From Epiperipatus broadwayi (lineage: Eukaryota; Onychophora; Udeonychophora; Euonychophora; Peripatidae), in assembly GCA_028023455.1 (NCBI GenBank), contig JAQFVV010000182.1, positions 372,001 through 436,000 on the forward strand: 64,000 bases of DNA, given 5' to 3'. Below, in pieces: positions 22,201 to 35,714 of the stretch. The notes under the pieces were generated by a model. That model made no database searches and was not told the DNA's origin. It worked only from the letters and a program-made list of their open reading frames with translations. Both the position numbers and the translations under genes were made by a program. Numbering within the stretch: the first letter of the stretch is position 1; each line of letters opens with the position of its first letter.

Positions 22201-25200
22201 TAGATTTTTAGTAAAGAAAAGTGTAAAATTGGAGTAATTGAATTATTTAATCATTTAGTTACATATGCCTAAACAACCAAAAATATAAAGATCTTTGATT
22301 ACTGGTTACTTGTCTTATTAATATTTGTGCAACTTTTCAAGTTTCCAGAATCAATTGTGAACATGGTTTTAGTTTAATGAATATGATATAATCCAAGTCC
22401 CATAAAAGACTAGATAACCAACATTGGTATAATTTAATAAAAATTAAGCATTATATCTTGTCACAAAAACAGGTAAGCCTTGTTGCATTTGGTTCAGATT
22501 GTAGATTCATATTAACAGTAACAAAAATATGAACACCTGAAGTTTAATCAATATACTTTATTAGGATTAAATATATTTACATAAAATATATAATCAATGA
22601 ATATACTGCCATATATATACTCTCAATTAATGCAGCATTGGTCATGGCCAAAGAACTTGACTCACTTCCAGCTATATATAATAGCCTGCCTCATGAATTT
22701 GTCCAATGATTCTTCTATCTGTATCAGACAGCTTATCTCAAGTTGGCTCTGGTCTTAGCAGTTTCTGATAGTGTAATGGCTATAAGGGAAATGCTCACTG
22801 TTAATAGAGGTTTCAAAAGAGAATGTGTACCATCGCTTAAGTCAGGCAAACGTTTTATGCTTTACCTCCAAAAAGGCTGACTATTTATTACAGATCCCCA
22901 TCACTTGAAGGAATCAGATTCAGAGAGCATCACTGCCTATTGGTCCATATTAACCATTGACTGATTTTTATCTCTTTGTTTGTTCATTGGTTTTTGGCAA
23001 TGAATGTTTAATCTGATGAGATGAGGAAGGAATCTGGACTAGTCCACTTCTGGAGGCAAGGTATATGCCGTTACATTAATTTAAAATTAGAATAAAAACT
23101 TTTTTTTTTAAAAAAAATCGTAAATAAAAACTAAAAGCTAAAAAATTAAAGGTTGTTTAACGTATATAATATATTGCACAGATGCAAAACTTTAAAAGTA
23201 TTTTTTTTAAATAAAAAAAAAATTATTTGAACGTACTTTTTTATAAAAAAGTACAAGATCTAAAGATAGAATATTTTTGTTAAAAGATTCTTATGTAGTC
23301 TCAGTAAATGGAAATGATTGTTTTATAAATGAAATGAAAAGCAAACTAGCCCTTGGGGCTCTTATATAAAAAAGTCAGATGAAATACAGATAAGAGAACA
23401 AAAATAAATTAGACGTCCAATAGAAACAGCAATGAAGGCTCGGACCATAATGAAAATTTGGAACAGGAAACTTATGTTCAGTGAATCTGGACAATTGGTA
23501 TAAAAGGAAAAATATTGAAATTAAGAACAGTTCCAGCTTGATTGTTTTGCGAGGCATGATAAGATGCACTTGTCACCCTCTCTCACTTATTTAAAAATGA
23601 AAGGACTGTAATACCAGGATTGAACCAGCTAAGGCCACCTTCAGATAGACCGATCTTCAAATAAAGACCTCGTGGGAATTGACACCAGGAACCAGGAGTT
23701 CTTCTACTGTAAGAGATATAACTGAAAAATTTTTAAAAAATAATTAAGAACTTTCAAGATTTGATAAGCTCAACCTAATTTTTTTAAAATGAACTTTAAT
23801 CTGATTTTTCAAATCAATTATTAATGTTTAATTTTTATACATTTGAACATTTCAATTTTTTTATTGTTATTAATATTTATTATATAAATTATTTCAATGC
23901 ATTAAATTTAAGTTGGGTATAGATGACCACATGGATTCTTTAATGTTTAATTATGTTTCCATTTTCATATTTGATTAGAATATATAGACATTTGGTAAAT
24001 ATATCTCATGTTGAATATCTAAAAATGTATTTATTCGGGTGTCTTTTTAATGCAGCATCTTATGATGAATGCCATTGGATTTTTTGTAAATTTCCCTCTG
24101 CAATTCCATCAATGACTTTATATTTTGATCATTTATATTTATTTTGAAATGTTTTTAACTGTGTAATCTATGTAGTCTATATATACTCAACATTATAAAA
24201 CAAACTTTTATAAAATTCATCTGTGTGAACTTATATAAATGTTAAATTTAAGTTGGGCATGAAGGGCTGCATAGATTTGTAAAGTTATATATGTTAGTTT
24301 AAGGAGGGTAATCTTAGGTTATTTGTTTTGTAGTTAAATTGGGTCAATGGATTGGATATATTGGTATAATTAGTAGATGTAGTATGAGATTTGCTACGTG
24401 CAGGATTGCATTATATGCCGCACACCCCCTTTTTGCCTATGGAATGGGATAGTAAAATGGAAAATGCAGTCCCTTCCTATGGAGTTTTTTTTATTGCTCT
24501 AATCATCAGACAGATGTAGTATTCCTGTCTGGATGAGAGTCAATGTCTTCTATAACCACACTGTTCAGATGTACATTTCTGACAGTAGGGTATTTGTGCT
24601 GTCGTATTCATACTGCATTGAATACATCGATGTATCAGATGGATTGACGTTAGTTTAACTGCGAACTTTTGGCCTAGGGTTAAATAAGGGATAGAATATT
24701 TTCTTTCAAATGCAATCTATGTAGTTTATTCATACTCGACACTCTTAAAAATATTATTAAACAAATCTGTTCAGATTGTTCAAACTAAAAATTTAAATTT
24801 AAAAATTAAATTAATAACCAACCTAAAATAATAAATTTTATTCCTCAATTTTATCTATATGTGTGTAAATAAATGTTTGTGTGTTAATTACTGGCAGTGG
24901 CTTCTTTTATTTTTTTTTAATGAAATATTATTGGATAAGAATTTATATTTTATAAATCTCTGCATCTCACTGAGCTAATGGCATTGGGATGATGGTTGGA
25001 ATAAATTATATATAAAAAAATTTTTTCTTAACTTATGTATCTGCCTACTACTATAAATTTTCTAGGTTCAAATTGCCTGGTGGCGCCCTGTAGTGCAGAT
25101 ACAGTAACACTCTCTTTCCAACCTTTATAGTAGGTATGACAAGCCCTGACAAAGTTTATAAAATCTGAAATAATTATTATTATTGAGTTTTGTTATTATT

Positions 25201-27513
25201 TTTATTTCACTATATATAAACTATTTTACATATAAGCATGCAAATAAATAGTATATTTTGATGTCTTTATGGGTATATATTTTGCTGCATATTGGTTAGT
25301 TCAGTGTACTTAGCTCTTGTATTTTTAGCTCAGAAACACTGTTCTCTTAGAGAGAACATTGGGACTGTTGATCATAAAACATTTATTACAATTGGAATTC
25401 TTTTCTTTTTTTTTTTACATAAATCACAGATAAGCAAATAACTTAAAGGTAATAATATATTCATGAGAAGAGAAGAGAAAAAAAGAGATTTTACAATATG
25501 TTATTATTATAAAATATTTTGTATTCAAACCAATAGCTCATCAATAAAATTAAATACAATAATTTTGAGAATGATCAAAACTAACTACAGGTATTGTGCA
25601 TTTTATTTTTTAAAAATTAAACAGATTAGGGGCTAAGTATGGAACAGAAATTTTAGGCAGAAATCAAATAGTAATTAGAACTCTAAGAAATGCTAAATTG
25701 CTAGTATATACATTTTTATGACATATGCATGGCCATGCATAGAATTAATGAAAGGATTTATTATTAAAAACAGAAATTTTACATGCACAAAACATGAAGT
25801 AATATTTTGTAAAGCAAAGATCTTATATATATAATATTAAAGAAGAAGAAAAAATGTTTGTTATAGTTTCTTATCATCATGTTTACGTAAATTGTGTATA
25901 AAGGGTTTCATAAAAACAAAATTTTTTAATATAATAATAATCACATAAGATTATTTGATTAAACATAAACTTGTATTAACCTTTAGTATTTCAACTATGT
26001 AATACAATTTTATCTAATAAATTTTGCAAGAATAAGAAATAAAAATACTGTAATAACAAAGTAAGTCAAATTATCTTAAAAATTGTTTTATCTTTTATGA
26101 CGAAAGTTTAGCAAAAAATTATCAATATTTATATTATTTAGGCTAACGAACTTTGGAATGTGATTAAATTATTTATTTAAGAAAAATCATTATTTTTACA
26201 GAAAGTTAGAATTGGAAATGACTGGTAAAACATTTTTATCAGTGAATTACGTAATGCAATTGTTATATATAATAGAATTTAATTCAATATTAATAATAAA
26301 AGGAACCATATATAAATAAGTATTTTCATCTAACTTAAGAAAGAGAAAAATTAATAGTTTATTCCTTAAAAGCAAACATAACATTTTTTAAAAGCATTGC
26401 TTAATTAAATTTATCTATTTACTTGCCTTATATTATAACTATCAATTTTCAATACATTTGAATTACTTTCAAAAAAATATTTAATTTGTCATTTTCTCTC
26501 TTGGTTTGAAAGACAATCTTTTGAAATCATCACAATAATTAGAATTAGATTAATATATATATATAATGTTTATTAATTTTAAACATTCAAGTACATATTT
26601 AATTATACGTTGAGCTTCTGTGGCTTCAGTTTAGGGATTTTACGTTCTCTAAGTTTAATATAATTTCTTAAAATTTATCCACTTATTCAGTATTAATTGC
26701 TTACCGAGATATTACAAAATAGTGGGTGATATACATCAAGAAAATAAAAAGTATAAAATAAATATAAAAAAAGAAAAAACAATAATAGCACAATCTTAGC
26801 TCTTGTGGATGGCAAATCATTTTACAATTTTCTAAACCAAGAACAATTTACAAATGATAAAAAAGATGACACTTAAGAATTATTTAATATCTGGAAACTA
26901 CTTGACAGTCTATTAAGATTATGCTAATTTCAGTTGTTTCTTCTTTATTGGTTATAATAAAATTTATCTGGAACAAGAGAGATTATGTAAAGCCACACTC
27001 GATCTTTTCTTTAGATTTTATATGTTTCTGCCTTAAAAAAGATAATGGTGCCTGCGTATGTAACCAGGAAAATAAAATTTTTTTTTTTTACATATCTACA
27101 CACTTATATACACATAATACTATTTTTGAATATTACATTACATAAAAGTATAAAGATTTGAAGACTCGTATAATTTTGAGGTCTCTATAACAAAGGAACT
27201 AAATATGTCGTTAAAACATTTGGATAATATTCAATTGCATTACATTGGATGCTAATTTGAAATATATATATAATTTTTCTCAAACAAAATCATTACTATA
27301 TCATACACGAAACTAAATGTAAATAGTTGTAAGATAATGTCAAACTTCTTGAAATATATATATGATCAATTATGAATAAAAGTTTTTTGTAAAAAATGTC
27401 TATTTGGATTAAGTATTTAAATAAATACAACAACGAAAAATTATTTTGTTTTAGAAGCGTAGTTTTCCATCTTTTTGCCACTTACTGTATGATTTAAATA
27501 ACAATGATATGCT
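22201..27513. other. Mixed AT-rich DNA with one possible direct repeat
   Basis: No gene is supported. Two segments that start with taaatttaagttggg (near 23906 and 24243) and end with an aatctatgtagt-type motif (near 24162 and 24711) form a diverged direct repeat. The second segment (24240-24790) is more complex and GC-richer than its surroundings and contains hairpins such as cagacag/ctgtctg (24505-24530). At 22764-22810 a tRNA-like string (gtgtaatgg, actgttaat) is too weak to call. The remainder is featureless. Confidence 0.4.
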
Positions 27514-28190
27514 TTGTTCAGTGAGAAGCTTTGGATTTTGTAACAGTGCAACTGAATCTTAGGATTTAATGCATCTTTTAGGGTTCCATCATTTACCTCT
27601 ATATTGCATTATCAAGATATCAGCTCAAACTGAAAAGCATAAATATTTTCAATCTAAACCAATTTGCTTGTATAGTCATGTAGATCAGAATCCAGTTCAG
27701 TTTCTATATATTATAGTGTTCTTAGTTTTTTAAATAACTAAAGTCATTCTCTATCTCATGGCAGGATTTAATATAAACCATGATTTTAGTTATTAAAAAA
27801 AACTAAAGACACCATTATATCTAGAAACTGAATATCTATATGACTGCAGGTAATTTGGCTTAAATTAAAAAAAAAACATTTATATGTTTTTCATTTTAGG
27901 TTGATAGTTTGATAATATGATAATGGTAAGTGATGGGAACTGGAAGAAAGATGCATTAGATCCTAAAGTCCAGTTGCACTATTCCAAAATCCAATATTAC
28001 CGATAAAATCAATAAGCTTAAAACTAGTCTGGGGATTTTGGATAGGAAAGCATAGGATAGAAATTTATTAAGCACAGTCATCTGGCAACTATCATTACTT
28101 TCTGAAGCTTACAGTAAGTGGCAAAAGAAGGTGGAAAAGTAGGCTACTAAAACAACAATGTATAAGCTGGAAGACATGTGATAGATCAAG
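27514..28190 (+). mobile_element. Decayed family B element, head-to-head
   Basis: The left arm, cagtgagaagc through taatgcatct (27520-27582), is the inverse of the right-hand stretch taagatgcattag through the ccaaaatcca region (27946-27992). A degenerate hammerhead follows on plus at about 27996-28034: cgataa in place of ctgatga, then aaaactagtctgggg intact. The downstream part follows family B to about 28190. It has the same architecture as 16603-17400 but is old. No TSD could be assigned. Confidence 0.6.
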
Positions 28191-28722
28191 TGGTAATTTA
28201 TTAATTTATGATTATATACTTATAGAATATTATGAAAGACTTTATATATTATAAAATAATCAAATTTTTTAATGATTGGAAATTCATAAGGAGTTCAATC
28301 TTTGGAAGTGGCAGATCCGGAATCACAAATCATGGACTTTAAACATCATAGTCTACTACTCTAACATTACAATGAATCTTACAAAATTTAAAAATAATCA
28401 AATCATTTATTGGTTAGGAGTTTTACCAGAAGTGACAGAAGTAAGGTCATATTCCAAAGATTTTGAATATAATGCCCACTATTTTACCATCATGCAGGGT
28501 GATATTATTTTCTCAAAATTAATCACTGGAAGTAAAATTTAATAACCATGATATTTACCTTCTACAGTACAGCACAGAGATTGTTCTCTAGAAATTGAAA
28601 CTTAGATTGTCAGTTGGCATTAAAAGACTTCCTGAATATCTAACCATTTGATTATTACTTTTTGTTATAAAAAATAAATTTACTTTTTGTTATAAAAAAT
28701 AAATTTCCCAAGAGCTCATAAT

Positions 28723-28806
28723 CAGTTTAGGCAGAAATGACACCACTAAAATCCAACTGAGAATCTCACAATCCAGATTCTGTTACTCTACCATTGCTCT
28801 AAACTG
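28723..28806 (-). pseudogene. tRNA-like sequence, His-like anticodon
   Basis: On minus, cagtttag pairs perfectly with ctaaactg at the two ends (84 bp apart), like an acceptor stem. The D region has aatggtagag. An anticodon-like hairpin has AATCT/AGATT around GGATTGTG, which would present GTG (His). The T arm is degenerate, with no good ggttcaa box. It is either a decayed tRNA gene or the head of a tRNA-derived element. A perfect 26-bp tandem duplication (about 28653-28704) lies just upstream on plus. Confidence 0.35.
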
Positions 28807-29476
28807 TGCAGGATATTGTTTCATTAATACAATATTTAATAAAATGTTATTATATGATAGTTAACCATTTGATTTATAATAAAGTTTATTTACATTGCAC
28901 TTGATAGATAGCATCAATTTGACTAAGTTGTTTGTGTTTCTTATCCTGTATTAAGATTTTTTGGTTAAACAAACTTTGAGTTTGTTGATCTGATATATTT
29001 AGGATTGAACTGGAAGCCATTCTCTTTCTAATAAACTCTAAAGTGAGTTAGACAAATAAATATTTGCAAAGATTTTCTTTTGTGAAATGGCTGTTAGTAG
29101 TACTGACAAATATGCCATTTTGGAAGTTTCAGTACTTTCACTTTTTAATGATGGTGAAGTATCTGCATAGCCATTACATACTATGGATTATCGTAAATCA
29201 AGTGTAGACCTTATTATTTATGCAAAAATTTCAGTTAGTATAAAGAAGTCATCTGATGCTGGTAAAAACATTTTGATTTCTAATTCATTCACAAGTAATA
29301 TTAATAATGTAAAAGTCTCTCCATCCTTTGAAAATAAGTGGTTAATAAAATCATCTATCAAATGTGAAAGACTTTCCAGTCCGGAACATTAGTAACACTA
29401 ATGATATTAATTTAAATAATTCTTCTAAATCTGAGCCCAGCATTTGAAAATCAGTTGCTAATAATAATCAACTGTT

Positions 29477-30019
29477 AACAAGACATTTATTTTATATAGT
29501 GTGATGTTTTATAAACTGTAATATCAATAAGCCAATAAGCTAATGCACATGCACTTTGTAGATGTCACTATATAAATGAATACTCCCACTTTTTCAAACA
29601 CAAGATAAAGTCTTTGGGAAAAGATAGAATGAATCCATCTATCTTTTCAACCCAAACATATATGTATGGGCAAATCTTAAGTGTTTGAAAATGAGAGTGT
29701 GAAGTTGTTAATTGATCACTTTAAATTACTTTTTTACTACATGAATGAATGACGCTTGTGAAATTTCTAGAATTTACGATACATCATTCTTATTAAATTA
29801 AACATATGTAAACAAGACATTTATTTTATATAGTGCAATGTTTTATAAACTGTAATACCAATAAGCCAATAAGCTAATGCACATGCACTTTGTAGATGTC
29901 ACTATATAAATGAATACTCCCACTTTTTCAAACACAAGATAAAGTCTTTGGGAAAAGATAGAATGAATCCATCTATCTTTTCGACTCAAACTTATATGTA
30001 TGGGCAAATCTTAAGTGTT
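29477..30019. mobile_element. Tandem non-coding element related to fold-back element 1
   Basis: One full unit and 0.6 of a second run head to tail with period 334 bp (aacaagacat at 29477 and 29811) and are nearly identical. The unit shares its head (catttattttatatag) and a later block (gaatgaatgac, ctagaatttac) with element 1 at 402-997. There is no open frame, no recognisable hammerhead and no clear TSD. Tandem units of this size resemble the ribozyme elements in organisation. Confidence 0.6.
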
Positions 30020-30119
30020 AAATAAGTTGGAAAATAATGGAACTAACTTCCCAAATATTAAATTTTATATAGGAATTTAAAATGAAAATGAAAAAAATAA
30101 TTATGCAAATGTACTGCAA

Positions 30120-31400
30120 AGTCGGAATTCGAAGCCTCATGTAAACATTGAGGGTTCATGTGTCGATGAAAATGATGTAATTAATCTGCTAAATGGTGAT
30201 TTTAATGAAATTTTACCTATAAACGAATATAATTCTGACTCTATGACTATTGATAAACAATTATATGAAGAACATACAAACACATTTAATTTAACAGTGT
30301 CCAAATGCAGAAAGTGAGCTTTTAAAGTTTCCATTGGAAGAATTTTTTGCAATGCTTACCGCAAAAAAATTATTGAACATTATTTATAAAGTTTTGCCTA
30401 ACAACAGATATATCTGTGTAGGATACCACAATGCTATTAAAAAAAAAATATTTAAAAATTCATTATTTTTTTAAACTATAAATTGCTGTGTTATATTGAT
30501 CTTGATAGGTATCTATTGCTTGCTGGAAAATTAAGAAATGCTATACTGACTTCAGTGATAATAGATCTTAAGCTTCCACTTAATAAGTTTGAAACCCTAT
30601 TAAACTTCAAATACTTACTACATAAAAGACCTACATTCCAGTATTAACCAAACACAGTGACATTTTGTATATCATTAAAGAAAGAAAATTTCCAACTGAC
30701 ATTCCAACTCTTCATGCTGGTAAAGCAAGAACCCATTTTGTTAAATATTGTCTTCAAGATTAGGTTTACAGTGAGAAATGAAAATTTCCAAAAATTATAA
30801 GTGTTCCAACAATTTGCTGCAATCTATTACTCAACAATTACCTATCCCCTCTTCATTAAAAATATTATACTTCTTCCATATCATCATCTTCAAAAACAGT
30901 TGATGGTCTTTTCACACAGGAGTCCAGGTCCACTGATATTGAAACTGAATATAAAAGAATAATATTTAAACTTTTAATGAATTTAGACCAGTTCTAATAT
31001 TTAAAAAGAAGAAACCAGGGATAAAGAATACGATAAAGTTTAACCCAAGTTCTTATGGTAAAGTCACTCCTGAATTTAAGTCTGATTTGAAAGCTGTAAA
31101 ATCCAAGTTCCAGATACCTTCTACTACAAAAGCTATTAAAGAATAGAAAACATTGGTTGAAGCTGAACTAACCCTGAAACCAAGTGTAACTAGAGATCAT
31201 CATTGAACTAGGCAGGAATTAACTACAGTTACATTCTTATCATCAGAACAGAAATTATTCTTTGATAGAGTGAACTCCTTTTGGATATGAATGTTTACAG
31301 GTTGTTCTACTGATTTGGCTATGGCTAGTAGTGTCAAGTTAATCATGGTCAGTGAATTGTCACTTTTTGAGAACATGTTTACCAAGATGCAATAAAAATA
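30120..31400 (+). pseudogene. Decayed coding sequence upstream of LINE, possible ORF1
   Basis: The base composition and several long stop-poor stretches suggest former protein coding on plus, for example the peptide pieces DENDVINLLNGDFNEILP near 30170 and KHSDILYIIKERKFPTDIP near 30650. Frames shift repeatedly and stops interrupt. No diagnostic domain is seen. Its position immediately before the endonuclease/reverse-transcriptase remnant makes ORF1 of the same LINE the simplest reading, which is inference. Confidence 0.35.
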
Positions 31401-31729
31401 ATGTTAATCATACTTTCTTGAATATTTGGTATTGCTTTTGGTTTCGCCTATTAGTAAGTTTAATTCTAAATACCAGGCTTTATTTATGTACACCTCTACT
31501 TGAATTTTATCTGTTTTTTATTTTAAGTTTGTTTTTGATTTGTGTGATATCTTGTTTTTATACAAGATTCTATTTCTTATGCATTGCTTTACCTCTGTAT
31601 ACCTCTGGGATACCTGTACATTTGCTGCTCAAATTGGGTTGCCTTTTAATTAATTATTTCTCAATCTCCCTGGATTGTAAGATTCTTATTCTTTCACTAC
31701 TTATATTGTGTAATTTATGCATCTGAATA

Positions 31730-34700
31730 TTCCTGGTATGAATGTGAGGGATGTGAATTCTCAAACAGCTGTTGCTATCAGCAATGAAATCTCTCAATTT
31801 TTTTTCATATTACTTCTTTTTCATATTACTTCCCTCTCAGACTAAACTTTATATGCATTTTGATATTAATCTTGTTAGATATGTTGGAAGATTTGGGTTT
31901 TTGCAGTTCTCCATATGTCATTTACAGGGGTGTTTTAATTTATCATGAAGTACTATTTGATTTCTTTAATATTCTTTATCTTGATCAAAACATGACCATC
32001 AGTACCTTGCATCATGCTGCCTTTACAGTGAACATTATTTATCTTTATTGATATAATAGGTCCACTCTCATATGTCAACTTCTATTTCATATTGATTTTA
32101 TTAATTTTGTTCAATTCTTTTTCTATTCTTCATTTTGGTGACTTTAATATGTCTTATACTGATTTTGAAGCTAAATATTTCACTTTATTAATTGCAAACT
32201 GATGAATTATGAAGATTTTCCCTCATTTATGTCTTCTCTTTCTATACTTTAAAACATTCAACTCTTATTGGCCTTTTATTTTATTCACCTGATCTACATT
32301 TTATTGGTAATCCATCTTTCAACTCAGTTATTTTTTCTGATTCACCTGATGTACATTTTATTGGTAATTCATCTTTGGAATCAGTTGTTTTTTTCTGATT
32401 ACTTGGCTCTTCCTATACAGGTTGATATTGATCATCATACACAACCTGTTCTTAACTATAAGAATACATTAAGAGTATCTCTGGAGGTGGTAATCTTTAA
32501 AATTTATATTTATTTTAGAAAGATTGATATTCTTTCTCTACAACATATTGTAATTTGGTTTTCTTTTATTAATACTATCCAATCAGTCTTTAAAGATTAT
32601 CCTAATAAAAATAAATCACCTATGACTTTAGTTAAGGAACTTAGTGCTATTAATTTGAACTTGGAAGGACATTTCTTGTGACCTCACTTCTTTTCCTTCG
32701 ATTATGTTCCTTCAGCAACAATATAAGCATACTCCATATATTTTGGTTGAATACCTTTCTACTAAAGAGGCCAAAGTCTTCTTGGTTCAATCTCATAATA
32801 GGTCAAAAAGGTACATCCACTGGGCTCTTTTTTATAAAAGTGAAAAAGTGCTTCCCTTCTTTAATTATTGTAGATAAACATTTATGCACAGAAGTTAACA
32901 TCACTTTAAATCTAAGTTGCAAAATTTCAGCTGTCTTGTGCTCCTAGTATTTGCTTTCAGTAAAAGTCACCAAGGTTATGATATTACAAAGTCCGATATT
33001 ATGCTTAAGCTGAAATTTTTATCTGCACCCTGGTCCTCATGTGATTTCTAAATACCCTTTCTTGTATATTACTTTTTTTAACAATACCAATTATTATGAA
33101 TTTGTTTGACTTTCTTTCTAAGAAAATTTATCATATTGATAAGTTGTATCCAGTTTCCTTAGTTCCATTTCTCAAGCAAAATATTTTCCTGTCTTCTCTT
33201 AATAATCTTCATCCTCATTTTATGTCACATTTACTTTTCAAAGTTATTGAATTCATCATTAAGTATAAGATATAGCCTATTATTCTGCTCTCCATCTCAG
33301 ACTATTAATTTTCTAAAAAGAGTGCTTTTGTGTCTGATGTTATCACCCTGTTTAAAATTGTTATAAAAAAATTGGAACCATTAGAACAGCTGATTCCATT
33401 ATAGTACTAGGTAGCTTTTGATTCTGTTCCTACTGACACTTTCATTGAATTACTACAAATACATAACATTACTATTTCCATTCTCTACATTTTAGCTAAT
33501 CTTCTAATGAATGAGACATTTTTATCACTTTTAATGGCAAAGTAACATGCTTGTTAGAGAAGTTTCATTTGTTAATGTTTATTTATGCTTAATGCTTTCA
33601 AAGCTCCTAGGCTTCATATTCATAGCATTATTTATGTAAATTCACACTTTAAATAGAGAAACAGTATGTAAATTCATACTTCTGTAAATAGGAGGAAACA
33701 GTCTAGTACATATATTCTTCTGATTAAGAAAGCACTCAAACATATATTGTTCATGAATGATCTTGTTGCTTTTCTCTTCTCTAGAAAATATTTTCCTTCA
33801 CTTCTATTCTGGAAGATTATACAGTAGACTAACCTCAATGAATCACTTACATAAAGTATACTCTCTAGTAATAGTGTTTCCTTTCTTTTCCCTGCTCCTC
33901 CTCATAACTTTCTCAGATTTCTCATTTAAAATTCTATGAGTGCTACAAGAACATCTATTCAGAATTATATTATTCTCATATCTATTGGAAATATGAATAA
34001 CTCTTTGTCTAAGTTTCCTTCATGCAAAAATCTCTCTGATCAGCATTTTAATTTTTTCAAAAATAATTTACTATATGCTGATTATTAACTATACCAATAC
34101 TTTCAAGAATATTAATTTGTTCTGTTTCAAAGTGACTTGGAATAAAAGAGCTGTTGTGATCAATATTAAAACCTTACCGAAACATGCCAAGGACAATGAA
34201 TTCTCCCTTCACTCCATCTCTACCTTTTATTTTCAGAAGTCATTTAATACTGCTTTTAAATTTGTCTCTGCTTACCCAAATACTATGAAATTTGTTCTAA
34301 GTCATTCCTATTGAAATGCCTCCACCCACTAAAGTTAATTTTTTTAGTCCTTAATCAAATCTGTTGCTGCTTATATACACACATTCTCTAGAAAAATACT
34401 GTTTTTTTAATTCTTACAACATAACCCATAATGCTAATCAAGCTCAGTTATCTCCATCTTTCCTTTCCATCACCAATAAACATTTAAAAAAATCAGATTC
34501 TGGTATCTGGAATCAAAATACCTTAATTTCTTTATCAAAATCAATTTAGAAACCTTTCCTATTAGTAATTTCTTATCACAAAGAATGGTGCATGGTGACA
34601 TTGACCCCCCTTTCTTCTTTTTGTCATAAGTCTGAAGAAATAATACATCATTTTTGTTACAATGTTCTGCTCTTCTTATCTATAGTAATATCATTGAGTC

Positions 34701-34870
34701 AATTACTAAATCTTACACTTTCCCTATTTCAGTTGTCATTGATGGCATGAAATAGGGTCTTTTCCCTTCGATTAAGAGTTACTATCTTTTTTATGTTTAC
34801 CATTTCGGTCCAGTGATGCCATTTTTGTTTCAACTCTATATCTAGGAAATTACAGTCACTGTTTTACAAC
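31730..34870 (+). pseudogene. Decayed LINE ORF2: APE endonuclease and reverse transcriptase
   Basis: Pieces appear in the correct order on plus, split over frames. GDFN (32137-32148) and SDYLAL (in the frame 32268-32681) are endonuclease motifs. FKVIEFII and YxFSKKSAFVSDVI (about 33240-33340) are early reverse-transcriptase motifs. AFDSVPTDTF (from 33413) is the first catalytic-aspartate block. Near 34622-34660, CHKSEEIIHHFC is a C-terminal zinc-knuckle-like motif of many non-LTR elements. A 64-bp stretch is tandemly duplicated near 32278-32400 (SPDLHFIGN, then SPDVHFIGN). Many stops and frameshifts show it is dead. The clade (Jockey, CR1 or related) cannot be fixed by eye. Confidence 0.7.
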
Positions 34871-35149
34871 ATAAAAATTAAAAATAGAGACTGGGCACTT
34901 GCCTGTTTAGATATTGTTGTTTCTAAATGTAACCTGGGCTCTTTTGACTCAATTATAGGTAGATAGTTTCCTTCTCTTTTCCTTTCTTTTATTATGTACT
35001 TACAAAATATGTTCTTTGTAATTTATACAGTATTATATTCATCTGTTCTTTTATGATATACTTTATAGTATCTAGTTGAATTTCATATCTTTTCCAAGTA
35101 TGTAAAAAAAATTTGTCTAATTAATTTTTTTTAAAAGTTAATTTACACT

Positions 35150-35191
<42 letters not shown>

Positions 35192-35199
35192 TATAGTGT

Positions 35200-35238
<39 letters not shown>

Positions 35239-35262
35239 CACACACTATAATATAAAATAGCT
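35150..35262. repeat. TA microsatellite with hairpin arms
   Basis: Two (TA)n tracts flank and separate an inverted pair: ttatagtgtgtgat (35191-35204) and atcacacactataa (35237-35250). The centre is pure TA, so the whole can extrude as a cruciform. Confidence 0.7.
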
Positions 35263-35644
35263 TTATATAACCAATAATTGTATAAATATAATAAAAATAA
35301 TACATAAAAGCTTTTTTTGGCAAGTATTTGTTTTTTTTGCCTTTTTCCAGTGTGAATGAACTATTGTAAAACTTCAATTTACATTGAATAATAATGACAT
35401 CTATCTAATTTATGTATAAAATTAACTAGAACCACCCACTTATAACAATATAATATGTAAAAAAATAGTCAATTATTAGATAAATTAATTTATGTTATAT
35501 ATATATATTCACAAGTTATGTTTGATGTAACTAGTGTAATTCATTTCATATAATTTCCTTCTATTCGGTTTTTTAATATAGAAATAAAACAAACTAACTC
35601 CTTTTTAAAACTTGTTTTTATATGACTATTACATGAAAAAAAAA

Positions 35645-35680
35645 ACTCCGTTTCGACTATTTTATATAGTCTTTTTCAAG
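35645..35680 (-). ncRNA. Hammerhead-like motif in PLE terminal repeat
   Basis: On minus, GACUAU and AUAGUC form a perfect six-base stem II followed directly by GAAAC, the usual hammerhead arrangement. The expected CUGAUGA box upstream reads CUUGAAAA, so the core is non-canonical or decayed. The equivalent place in the right arm (44345-44382) has also lost the stem and the GAAA. PLE terminal repeats are known to carry HHRs, which supports the identification. Confidence 0.5.
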
Positions 35681-35714
35681 GCACACTAAAATAAAATAAT
35701 ATATATATATATAT

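Noticed and set aside
22764-22830. tRNA-Asn-like string (gtgtaatgg ... actgttaat)
   Set aside because: There is an A-box-like match and an anticodon-like string, but no B box and no acceptor pairing.
23600-23650. Minus-strand B-box match ggttcaatcc
   Set aside because: An isolated match without a properly spaced A box or cloverleaf.
24490-24530. Possible hammerhead on minus (ctgatgat near 24508)
   Set aside because: No stem II of useful length and no GAAA at the right distance.
35138-35377. 79-codon minus frame
   Set aside because: Mostly a translation of the (TA)n tract.
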